From: RYN-230 sp963760405
GTDB lineage: Bacteria; Actinomycetota; Actinomycetes; Streptosporangiales; Streptosporangiaceae
Direction of reading: 5' to 3'
Length of the DNA: 64,000 nucleotides
Assembly: GCA_963760405.1 (NCBI GenBank)
Contig: CAVXCV010000008.1
Span: 186,001 to 250,000, forward strand
How positions within the stretch are numbered: the stretch's first letter is position 1; each line of letters opens with the position of its first letter. This document shows, piece after piece, positions 35,644 through 44,149 of this stretch. The notes under the pieces are model-generated. The model did no database searches. It had not been told where the DNA came from and saw only the letters and a list, made by a program, of their open reading frames with translations. A program made the translations under genes and the position numbers.

Positions 35644-36246
35644 CGTCCGTTCCCTCACCATGTCAACGAACAGCTCGTGGATGCGCGCGGTCGCCGGTCA
35701 GCTCGGGGTGAAACGCCGTGGCCAGCGCGGACCCTGGCGGACCGCGACGATCCTACCGCGTGCCGGCTCCGGCGCCGAGCACCTCGACCTCCGCGCCGGT
35801 CTCCTCCACCCAGGGCGCCCGGATGAAGACCGCGTGCACGACTACCCGGCGCGGCCCCGGCCAGGCCGGCAGCTCGATGTCGCTCTCGAACGAGTCGACC
35901 TGCCGGCCGAAGGCGTTACGCCGGACGGTCATGTCGATGCCGCCGAGCGTCTCCTGCCCGGCGAGCCCGTCCAGCAGCCGGTCGGCCAGCATGATCATGC
36001 CCGCGCAGGACCCGAAGACCGGCAGCCCGCCGCGATCCGCTTGCGCAGCGGCTCGAGCAGCTCGAAGATGACCGCCAGCTTCCACGATCGTGGTGGACTC
36101 GCCGCCCGGGATGACCAGCCCGTCGACCGCGTCCAGCTCGTCGGGCCGGCGCACCGGCGACCGGCGCGGGCGCCGGCCGGCGCCAGCGCCCGCAGGTGCT
36201 CGCGCACGTCGCCCTGCAGGGCGAGCACGCCGATCGCAACGGGCAC
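35644..36246 (-). CDS. pdxT: pyridoxal 5'-phosphate synthase glutaminase subunit PdxT, frameshifted
   Basis: PdxT releases ammonia from glutamine for PdxS. The start VAIGVLALQGDVREHL (GTG at 36246), DGLVIPGGESTTI, the nucleophile region GLPVFGSCAGMIML and VVHAVFIRAPWVEE are present but spread over frames. The final part IHELFVDMVRERT runs in frame straight into the yebC start, so the true stop is hidden by an indel and the downstream boundary is approximate. It lies between pdxS and yebC. Confidence 0.82.
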
Positions 36247-36301
36247 GCTCGGTCAACCCCGCGATCTTATGCAGTCAGCAGGCTGTGAGCCACGGCGGGC
36301 A

Positions 36302-37247
36302 TCAAGATCTGCCGGCGCTGACCCCAGTCACCAGCCGCGGCTCGGCGTAGCGCTGCTCGGGCGGCAGCGTGTCGAGGTTGATGCCGACCATCGCCTCGCC
36401 GAGGCCGCGGGACACCTTGGCGATCGACGTCCGGGTCGTCGTGGAACGTGGTGGCCTTGACGATCGCCGCGGCGCGGCGCGCCGGGTCGCCGGACTTGAA
36501 GATCCCGGACCCGACGAACACGCCGTCCGCGCCGAGCTGCATCATCATCGCCGCGTCGGCCGGCGTGGCGATGCCGCCGGCGGTGAACAGGACGACCGGC
36601 AGCTTCCCGGCCCGGCGACCTCCGCGACCAGCTCGTACGGCGCCTGCAGGTCCTTGGCCGCGGCGAAGAGCTCCTCGTCCGACAGGGTGGCCAGCCGCCG
36701 CAGATCCGGCCCCGGATCTGCCGCATGTGCCGGGTCGCCTCGACCACGTTGCCGGTGCCCGCCTCGCCCTTCGACCTGATCATCGCCGCGCCCTCGGCGA
36801 TCCGCCGCAGCGCCTCGCCGAGGTTGGTGGCGCCGCAGACGAACGGCACGGTGAACTGCCCACTTGTCGACGTGGTGGGCCTCGTCGGCGGGCGTCAGCA
36901 CCTCGGACTCGTCGATGTAGTCGACGCCGATCGCCTGCAGGACCTGGGCCTCGACGAAGTGCCCGATCCGGCACTTGGCCATGACCGGGATGGACACCGC
37001 CGCGATGATCCCGTCGATCATGTCGGGGTCGCTCATCCGGGCCACGCCGCCCTGGGCGCGGATGTCGGCGGGCACCCGCTCCAGCGCCATCACCGCGACC
37101 GCGCCGGCGTCCTCGGCGATCTTCGCCTGCTCGGGCGTGACGACGTCCATGATCACGCCGCCCTTGAGCATGTCGGCCATGCCGCGCTTGACCCGCGCGG
37201 TGCCGGTCTGCGGGGTGGTGGTGGATGGGGAACCGGCTGACTGACAC
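36302..37247 (-). CDS. pdxS: pyridoxal 5'-phosphate synthase lyase subunit PdxS, frameshifted
   Basis: PdxS makes PLP from ribose 5-phosphate, glyceraldehyde 3-phosphate and ammonia. VKRGMADMLKGGVIMDVV (with the Schiff-base lysine), AVAVMALERVPADIRAQGG, MAKCRIGHFVEAQVLQA, then MPFVCGATNLGEALRRIAEGA and QLGADGVFVGSGIFKSGDP are nearly textbook but change frame at least three times. The GTG start (37247) follows a GAGG. The C-terminal reading LRYAEPRLVTGVSAGRS-stop ends at 36302. The 946-bp span is not a multiple of three. Confidence 0.88.
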
Positions 37248-37322
37248 GGCGGAACCTCACTCGGTCGTTGGCTGCGGGCCTGGCTCCGTACCCGGGCCCT
37301 GCTCCACATGGTAGGCGCTCGG

Positions 37323-37859
37323 TCAGCCGGTCAGGTGCGGCATATCGGAGCCCTGGCCCGGCGCGCCCAGGGCGTCGTCGATCTCGAAGAACTCCGGCAG
37401 CGCCGCGCCGCCGGCGAGGCGAAGCATCCGGACCAGCCAGCGCCGCCGGGCCGCCGGTGGCCGCCACCGCGTCGTTGTAGAACTTCCGGGCCAGGAACAC
37501 CTGATGGGCCGCGGCCTCGAGCTCGGCCAGCAGCTCCTCGGCGTTCCCCCGCCCGTCCAGCGGACGCGGGGAAGCCCGGCTGGCTGAAGCACGGCCCGCA
37601 GCGCCCTGGTCAGGTCGCTCTCGGCGAGCTCGCGGCTCGCCCGGCGGACCCGCGCGTCGTGCGCGGCGCCGGCCAGCAGCAGGCTGGTCGCCGGGTCGAG
37701 CAGGCCGGACGGGCGAGCTCCAGCGCCACCGAGCTGCGCCGCACCAGCGCCGCGTCCAGCGCGGCCCGGGCCGTCTCCAGCCGGGCGTGCAGCCGGTCGA
37801 GGCGGCCTGCCGCGCCAGGACACGTAGACGCCGACCAGGACGGCCGCGACGGCGATCAC
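37323..37859 (-). CDS. LemA-like membrane protein, locally out of frame
   Basis: One frame stays open for 178 codons, but parts of it are out of phase. An N-terminal transmembrane helix (IAVAAVLVGVYVSW), a middle part (ATSLLLAGAAHDARVRRASRE) and a C-terminal part (RRRWLVRMLRLAGGAALPEFFEIDD) look native, while the intervening stretches make sense only in other frames (for example AEELLAELEAAAHQVFLARKF). The helical region with ARKFYNDAV resembles the LemA family. A gene in this place, between pimA and pdxS, is conserved in Streptomyces but not characterised. No function is assigned. Confidence 0.65.
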   Translation of the reverse strand: MIAVAAVLVGVYVSWRGRPPRPAARPAGDGPGRAGRGAGAAQLGGAGARPSGLLDPATSLLLAGAAHDARVRRASRELAESDLTRALRAVLQPAGLPRVRWTGGGTPRSCWPSSRPRPIRCSWPGSSTTTRWRPPAARRRWLVRMLRLAGGAALPEFFEIDDALGAPGQGSDMPHLTG

Positions 37860-37870
37860 GATGACGTCGA

Positions 37871-39033
37871 TCAGTCACCAGGCCCCCGCGGCTCACCGGA
37901 TCCCCCGACCCCGGCCTGGCCGGACGCGGCCACCACGGCCTCGTAGACCGGCACCACGTCGCGGGCGATCACCGACCAGTCGTAGTCGCGCACCGCCGCC
38001 GACGCCGCCGCCGACAGCGACGGCCCGCCGCGGCGGATCGTCCAGCAGCCGCCCGACCGCCACGGCCAGCTCGTCGGCGTCGCCGGTCTGGAACAGCTCG
38101 CCCGCCTTGCCGCCGCGCAGCACCCGGCGGAACGCGTCGAGGTCGCTGGCCACGATCGGCGCGCCCGCCGCCATCGCCTCGGCCAGCACGATGCCGAAGC
38201 TCTCGCCGCCGGTGTTCGGCGCGCAGAACACGTCGACCGAGTGGTAGCACCCGGACCTTGTCCGCCTCGCTGACCTGGCCGAGCAGGACCACCCGGGCGC
38301 GGAACGCGCCGGGCACCTTGGCGATGACGTCGGCCGACGTCCCCGGGCCCGGCGATCAGCAGCCGCAGCCCGGGCCGCTCCGCGCCCATGGATCTCGAAC
38401 GCGCGCAGCAGCACGTCCAGGCCCTTGCGCGGCTCGTCCATCCGGCCGAGGAAGCCCGATCGCGCCGCCCTCGCCCGGCCAGCCGGGCAGCGGCTCGGCC
38501 TTCTCGATACCGGCGGACGGTGACGCCGTTCGGGATCAGCACCGCGTCGCCGCCCAGGTGCTCGACCAGGGTGGTCCGCGCCGCCTCGGACGACGGCGAT
38601 CCGGCCGCTGATCTTCTCCAGCGCGGTCTGCAACGCCGGCTCGGCCGCGTGCAGGACCCGCGACCGCGGCGTCGCCGTGTGCAAGGTCGCCACGATCGGG
38701 CCGTCGGCGACCCAGCAGGCGATCAGCGACAGGCTCGGCGCGGCGGGCTCGTGCACGTGCAGGACGTCGAAGCCGCCGTCCTTGATCCACCGGCGGACCC
38801 GGCTGGCCGACAGGAAGCCGAACGCGAGCCGGGCGACCGAGCCGTTGTAGGGAACCGGGACGGCACGGCCGGCCGGCGACGACGTAGTCGGGCAGCGGGG
38901 TGTCGTCGTCGGCCGGGGAGATCACCGACACCTCGTGGCCGAGCTCGATCAGCGCCTCGGCCAGGTCCCTGATGTGCTGCTGGACGCCGCCGGGCACATC
39001 CCAGGAGTACGGGCAGACGAGGCCGACCCTCAC
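37871..39033 (-). CDS. pimA: phosphatidylinositol mannosyltransferase PimA, frameshifted
   Basis: This GT4 glycosyltransferase adds the first mannose to phosphatidylinositol on the inner face of the membrane. The N-terminus MRVGLVCPYSWDVPGGVQQH and the C-terminal donor-binding part (FLGRMDEPRKGLDVLL; then GGESFGIVLAEAMAAGAPIV, with the typical E-x7-E) are clear, but at least four frame changes separate them. The GTG start overlaps the patA stop (GTGA). pgsA-patA-pimA is the conserved actinobacterial PIM cluster. Confidence 0.87.
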
Positions 39034-40027
39034 CGGCCGCCGCCGTTCCCGGCCGCCCGGTCCGCGGGCCTGCTGCCCTCCGGCGGGCCGCCGGGCTGGC
39101 CGTCAGCGGCGTCCGCGGCGGCCAGCCGGGCCGGATCCAGGTCGGCAACGAAGACCCGCTGCAGCATGTGCCAGTCGTCCGGATGCTCGCTGATCCCGGC
39201 CTCGAAAACCGTCGCCAGCTGCTGCGTCATGGCGGCGATCTTCTGCCGCCGGGCCCCCACGGCAGGCACCGGGATCTCCTCGTGGATGTGCACGCCCCAG
39301 TCCGGGCCCTCGAACCACAGCGTGACCGGCATCAGCGCGGCGCCGGTCTGCACGGCCAGCGCCGCCGGGCCGCCCATCATCCGCGCCTTCTCGCCGAAGA
39401 ACTCCACCTCGATGCCGCCGCCGGTGACATCCCGGTCGCAGAGCAGGCAGACCAGCTTGCCCGCCCGCAGCCGCTGTGCCAGTACGCCGAACCGGCTGGC
39501 CCCGCCGGTGGCGGGGAGCACCTCCATGCCGAGTCCCTCGCGGAAGGCGACGAACCGGCCGAACAGCGACTCGGGCTTGAGCCGCTCGGCGACCGTGGTG
39601 AAGGAGCCTGCCCCGCGGTCGATGATCCATGCGCCGCCTGATCCCAGTTGCCCATGTGCGGCAGCGCGACGACCACCCCGCGGCCGGCGGCGAGGTTGCC
39701 GAGCAGCCGTCGTCCCCGATGCTGTGCATCCCGGACAGGCCGCTCGACCGGGATCACCGGCAGCCGGAAGATTCCAGCCAGTACCGCGCGTAGGAGCGCA
39801 TGGCCTCCCGGGACAGCGCCCGCAGCTCCTTGCCGGAGGCTTCCGGGCCGAGCACGCGGCGCAGGTTGCCCTCGAGCACCGCGACCCGCGGGCCCTGCCG
39901 GCGCCAGGCGATGTCGGCGCCGACCAGGAAAAGCCCGGCGGGCCCAGGATTCCGGCAGGCGGCAGACGAGCGTCCAGCCGAGCGCGTACGCCGTGTCGCT
40001 GAGCCGGTCGCGCAGTGCGCCGCTCAT
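39030..40027 (-). CDS. patA: phosphatidylinositol mannoside acyltransferase PatA-like, frameshifted
   Basis: The LpxL/PatA-family acyltransferase should acylate the mannose of PIM1. The start MSGALRDRLSDTAYALGWTL (abbreviated) at 40027, the catalytic H-x4-D in PHMGNWD, and downstream EVEFFGEKARMMGGPAALA and TLWFEGPDWGVHIHEEIPVP are recognisable, in two or three frames. The C-terminal half (about 39030-39640) is uninterrupted. It lies between pgsA and pimA. Confidence 0.83.
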
Positions 40028-40803
40028 GGCCGGTCCTGGCCCGTGCTGGCCTGGTCGGTGTTGGCCTGATCTGTGCTGGCCTGATCGGTGCTGGCCTGAT
40101 CGTGCTGGCCTGATCTGTGCTGGCCTGATCTGTGCTGGCCGGGCCCAGGCTGGCCCGGCGGGGGCCGGGCCCCGGCTGGCCTGCCCAGCGGCCGGGCGCG
40201 GCGAGCCCGGGCCGACCGCACGGCGCACCACCAGCACCCGCTGGGCGAACGTGACCGTGCTCAGCACGGCCAGCGACCACAGGCCGATCGGCAGCACGTA
40301 GGGTACGCCAAGCCCGGTCAGGCCGATCGACACCAGGATGATGAGCAGCCGCTCGGAGCGTTCCGCGACCCCCACGTCGCCCGGACGCCCAGGCCCTCGG
40401 CCCGGGCCCGGGCGTAGGACACCATCAGCCCGGCCACCAGGCAGTACAGCGCCACCACCGCCAGCGGCTGCTGATGGCCACTGCGGGCGAGCCAGATGGC
40501 GAGCCCGGTGAACACGGCCGCGTCGCCGATCCGGTCCAGGGTCGAATCGAGGAATGCCCCCCACGGCCCGGTGGTGCCTTTCACCCGGGCCAGCAGGCCG
40601 TCCAGCATGTCGGCCATGGCAAAGCCCCAGCAGACCAGGGTGCCGGCGAACAGGTGACCGGTCGGGAACAGCCAGAGCGCCCCTGCGGCCACCCCGACGG
40701 TCCCGGTCACCGTGATCGCGTTGGGTGTCACCGGGGTACGCGCCAGCGCCTCGCTGACCGGCGTCAGCAGGCGGGCGAAGAATGGTCTCAGTGCGTTCAG
40801 CAT
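40024..40803 (-). CDS. pgsA: phosphatidylinositol phosphate synthase PgsA, frameshifted, 3' end uncertain
   Basis: This is a CDP-alcohol phosphatidyltransferase. The family signature D-G-x2-A-R-x8-G-x3-D-x3-D is complete in MLDGLLARVKGTTGPWGAFL (continuing DSTLDRIGD), near residues 65-95, with membrane helices before and after. The frame breaks near 40380 and continues as RSERLLIILVSIGLTGLG. The 3' end contains a 15-bp minisatellite in which one unit is a base short, so the stop is unclear; a TGA overlapping the patA start (ATGA) is my best guess. The gene starts the pgsA-patA-pimA cluster. Confidence 0.82.
40042..40145. repeat. 15-bp minisatellite, about seven copies
   Basis: The unit TGTGCTGGCCTGATC (first base variable) recurs seven times at the pgsA-patA junction; the fifth unit (40102-40115) is 14 bp. 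Flanking bases look like decayed units. A full unit keeps frame; the short one shifts it. Confidence 0.93.
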
Positions 40804-40875
40804 GGCCGTCCGATCCTACTGGCGGCCCTGCCGAGCGTAGTGGCCGCCGTCGGGCCGCGCGCACGACAGGATTTC

Positions 40876-41267
40876 CATGGTCACGGGAGGCGCCCCCGGA
40901 GGGGGTGTCTCGCGGGGCCATTCATCCCGGGGGGATCCCGGGGGGTCGTCCCCCCGGGCTAGCACAGCCGCATTTTCATGGTCACGGGAGGCGCCCCCGG
41001 AGGGGGTGTCTCGCGGGGCCATTCATCCGCGGGGGGATCCCGGGGGGTCGTCCCCCCGGGCTAGCACAGCCGCATTTTCATGGTCACGAGGAGCGCCGGA
41101 GGGGGTGTCTCGCGGGCCGGGACCCCGCGGGGGGATCCCGGGGGGTCGTCCCCCGGGCTGCCAGCCGCATTTTCATGGTCACGGGAGGCGCCCCCGGAGG
41201 GGGTGTCTCGCGGGGCCATTGATCCCGGGGGGATCCCGGGAGGTCGTCCCCCCGGGCTAGCACAGCG
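40876..41267. repeat. REP-like hairpin repeat array, four units of about 100 bp
   Basis: Units start at 40876, 40977, 41079 and 41174. Each begins CATGGTCACG, carries GCCCCCGGAGGGGGTGTCTC, then GGGGGGATCC and a hairpin core with arms CCCGGGGGG and CCCCCCGGG around TCGT, and ends GGGCTAGCACAGCCGCATTTT or a variant of it. The core matches the one at 18600-18825. The array fills most of the 575-bp gap between pgsA and the divergent EF-G2 gene. I see no gene in the gap; the EF-G2 promoter should lie at 41268-41365. Confidence 0.93.
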
Positions 41268-41378
41268 GGACGAATCGGCCTGGGGTCTTGTGATCCGGTG
41301 GCCGACAGGTAAAGGCTGGCCGTGGAGCAGCCGAACGGAGCTGTACGGCAGCGAAGCGGACCAGCAGGAGGCGAGCTC

Positions 41379-43523
41379 ATGACCGATAAGAAGGGACCAC
41401 CAGCCGCAGGCGGTACACAAGCGGCCGGCCAGCCCGGCGTCCGGAATGTCGCGCTGGTCGGCCATTCAGGAGCAGGCAAGACCACGCTGGTGGAGGCCTT
41501 GCTCACGTTCACTGGCGCGATCCAGCGGCCGGGCCGGGTAGAAGATGGGAGCACGGTCAGTGACTTCGACGAGGTCGAAGTCAGGCAGCAGCGCTCGGTG
41601 AACCTCACCCTGGCGCCGGTCAGCCACGCCGGGATCAAGGTCAATCTGCTGGACACCCCCGGGTACGCCGACTTCACCGGCGACCTGCGGGCGGGCCTGC
41701 GGGCGGCGGACGCCGCACTGTTCACCGTCCCGGCCACGGACGGGGTGGACGGGCTGACCCGCATGCTGTGGGAGGAATGCGCGGCGGTCGGCATGCCGCG
41801 CGCCGTGGTCATCACCAAGCTGGACCACCAGCGGGCCGACTTCGATGAGGCCCTGCAGGCCTGCCAGGCCGCGTTCGGCGAGGCTGTGGCCCCGCTCTAC
41901 CTGCCGGTCACGGCCGGTCCCGGAGAAGTGTCCGGGCTCATCGGCCTGCTCTCCGGCCGGTACTTCGACTACTCGGGCGGCAACCGCACCGAGCGCGACC
42001 CCGATCCGGACCAGGCCGACCGCGCCACCGACCTGCGCAGCTCACTGATCGAGGGAGTCATCCAGGAGAGCGAGGATGAGTCCCTGATGGACCGGTACCT
42101 GTCCGGCGAGGACATCGAGGCCAAGGTGCTCATCGAGGACCTGGAGAAGGCGGTCGCCCGGGGCAGCTTCTACCCGGTACTCGCCACGTCGGCCACCCAC
42201 GGGGTGGGCCTGGCCGAGCTGCTCGAGATCATGACCCAGGCCTTCCCGGCCCCGGGCGAGCACCCGCTGCCCGGGGTGACCACCCTCGACGGCAAGCCGG
42301 TGACCGGGCTGTCCAGTGACCCGGACGGGCCGCTGCTCGCGGAGGTCGTCAAGACCACCTCCGACCCGTACGTCGGCCGGATCAGCCTGGTCCGGGTGTT
42401 CTCCGGCACGCTCCGGCCGGACGCCACGGTGCATGTGTCCGGGCACGGCCTGGCCGAGCGCGGGCACGCCGACCATGACTCGGACGAGCGGATCGGCGCG
42501 CTCACCTCCCCGCTGGGCAAGCAGCAGCGCCCGATGGCGCAGTGCGCGGCGGGCGATATCTGCGCCGTGGCCAAGCTGTCCACCGCGGAGACCGGCGACA
42601 CGCTGTCGGACAAGGAGCGGCCGCTGCTGATGGAGTCCTGGTCGATGCCAGAGCCGCTGCTCCCGGTGGCCATCTCGGCCAAGTCCAAGGCCGACGAGGA
42701 CAAGATGTCGCAGGCGATCGGCAGGCTGGTGGCCGAGGACCCGACGCTGCGGATGGAAAACAACTCCGAGACCCGCCAGCTGGTGCTGTGGTGCATGGGC
42801 GAGGCCCACGCCGACCTGTTGCTGGACCGGCTGTCCACCCGGTACGGGGTAGGCGTGGAAACCAAGGAGCTGCGCGTCCCGCTACGGGAGACCGTGGCGG
42901 GCAAGGCCCAGGGGCTGGGCCGGAACGTGAAGCAGACCGGTGGCCACGGCGAGTACGGGGTGTGCCACATCGAGGTGGAGCCGGTGCCGTCCGGGTCCGG
43001 CTTCGAGTTCGTCGACAAGGTCGTCGGCGGGGTGGTGCCGCGGCAGTTCATCCCATCGGTGGAAAAGGGCGTGCGGGCCCAGATGGACCTGGGCGTGCTG
43101 GCCGGCTACCCGATGGTGGACGTCAAGGTCACCCTGTTCGACGGCAAGGCGCACTCGGTGGACTCCTCCGACATGGCCTTCCAGAAAGCGGGCAAGCTGG
43201 CGCTGCGGGACGCGGTGGCCAAGGCCAAGGCGGTGCTGCTGGAGCCGGTGGACGAGCTGTCCGTGCTGGTGGACGACGAGTACGTGGGCGCGGTCATGTC
43301 CGACCTGTCCGGCCGCCGCGGCCGGGTGCTCGGCACCGAGCCGGTGCCGGGCGGCCGCACCCTGGTCAAGGCCGAGGTGCCGCAGCTGGAGATCACCCGG
43401 TACGCGATCGACCTGCGCTCGATGTCGCACGGCACCGGCTCGTTCAGCCGCAGCTACCTGCGCTACGAGCCGCTTCCGTCGCACCTCGCCGACAAGATCG
43501 TGAGCGCCGCGGAAGCTGGTTAG
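41379..43523 (+). CDS. elongation factor G-like protein (EF-G2)
   Basis: This translational GTPase of the EF-G2 paralogue group has 714 residues. G1 is GHSGAGKTTL (about residues 27-36), G3 is LLDTPGYADF, G4 is VITKLDHQ, followed by EF-G domains II to V (for example KQTGGHGEYGVCHIEVEP and SRSYLRYEPLPSHLADK). It lacks the long insert typical of EF-G1. The paralogue's role is not settled; some members are ribosome-dependent GTPases without translocation activity. The ATG at 41379 has AGGAGG six bases upstream; the frame is open further to 41322. It is divergent from pgsA. Confidence 0.93.
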   Translation: MTDKKGPPAAGGTQAAGQPGVRNVALVGHSGAGKTTLVEALLTFTGAIQRPGRVEDGSTVSDFDEVEVRQQRSVNLTLAPVSHAGIKVNLLDTPGYADFTGDLRAGLRAADAALFTVPATDGVDGLTRMLWEECAAVGMPRAVVITKLDHQRADFDEALQACQAAFGEAVAPLYLPVTAGPGEVSGLIGLLSGRYFDYSGGNRTERDPDPDQADRATDLRSSLIEGVIQESEDESLMDRYLSGEDIEAKVLIEDLEKAVARGSFYPVLATSATHGVGLAELLEIMTQAFPAPGEHPLPGVTTLDGKPVTGLSSDPDGPLLAEVVKTTSDPYVGRISLVRVFSGTLRPDATVHVSGHGLAERGHADHDSDERIGALTSPLGKQQRPMAQCAAGDICAVAKLSTAETGDTLSDKERPLLMESWSMPEPLLPVAISAKSKADEDKMSQAIGRLVAEDPTLRMENNSETRQLVLWCMGEAHADLLLDRLSTRYGVGVETKELRVPLRETVAGKAQGLGRNVKQTGGHGEYGVCHIEVEPVPSGSGFEFVDKVVGGVVPRQFIPSVEKGVRAQMDLGVLAGYPMVDVKVTLFDGKAHSVDSSDMAFQKAGKLALRDAVAKAKAVLLEPVDELSVLVDDEYVGAVMSDLSGRRGRVLGTEPVPGGRTLVKAEVPQLEITRYAIDLRSMSHGTGSFSRSYLRYEPLPSHLADKIVSAAEAG

Positions 43524-43581
43524 CTGGTCAGCCGCCGGACGGGGCGGCTGGCGTCACTGACACGCTGGCCGGCGGGCTGCC

Positions 43582-44145
43582 TCAGCCCGCCGGCCAGGCG
43601 TCCGCGATCATCTTGCGGGTATCCCGCAGCAGCTGCGGCAAGACCTTGGTCTGCCCGACCACGGGCATGAAGTTGGTGTCCCCGCCCCAGCGCGGCACCA
43701 CGTGCTGGTGCAGGTGCGCGGCGATGCCCGCGCCCGCCACCCCGCCCATGTTCATGCCGATGTTGAAGCCCTGCGCGGCCGAGGCAGTGCGCAGCGCGGT
43801 CATCGCCCGCTTGGTGTACCCGGCCAGCTCAGCGGTTTCCGCCAGGCCGAGATCGGTGTAGTCGGCCACGTGCCGGTACGGCACCACCATCAGGTGGCCC
43901 GCGTTGTACGGGTACAGGTTCAGCACGGTGAACACCAGCTGCCCGCGGGCCACGATCAGCCCGTCCTCGTCGCTCAGCGTCGGGATCCGGCAGAACGGGC
44001 AGCCGTCACCCTCGTCGCTGCCGCCGGCCCGGTTCTCGCCCTTGATGTACGCCATCCGGTGCGGCGTCCACAGCCGGGCGAAGCCGTCCGGCTCACCCAC
44101 GCCATCCTGCTCGGTGACCTCGCTGACCCCGTTGTCCGGCAGCAC
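43582..44145 (-). CDS. HIT-family nucleotide hydrolase or phosphorylase
   Basis: The histidine-triad motif AHLHQHVVPRW lies at about residues 142-152. A zinc-binding pair is suggested by GCPFCRI near residue 49. In mycobacteria the protein encoded at this place, next to thrS and pgsA, is an Ap4A phosphorylase, which is a reasonable expectation here. The 187-residue length is normal. The GTG start is four bases after the thrS stop, so the two are cotranscribed. Confidence 0.9.
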   Translation of the reverse strand: MLPDNGVSEVTEQDGVGEPDGFARLWTPHRMAYIKGENRAGGSDEGDGCPFCRIPTLSDEDGLIVARGQLVFTVLNLYPYNAGHLMVVPYRHVADYTDLGLAETAELAGYTKRAMTALRTASAAQGFNIGMNMGGVAGAGIAAHLHQHVVPRWGGDTNFMPVVGQTKVLPQLLRDTRKMIADAWPAG

Positions 44146-44149
44146 GGGG

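Noticed and set aside
33930..40400. Pseudogene cluster or genome reduction
   Set aside because: The genes include essential, single-copy functions, and their residues are fully conserved in alternate frames with no missense decay, which argues for sequence error.
40804..41378. Small ORFs inside the hairpin repeat array (for example 40877-41260, plus strand)
   Set aside because: They arise from the repeats themselves and lack ribosome binding sites or domains.
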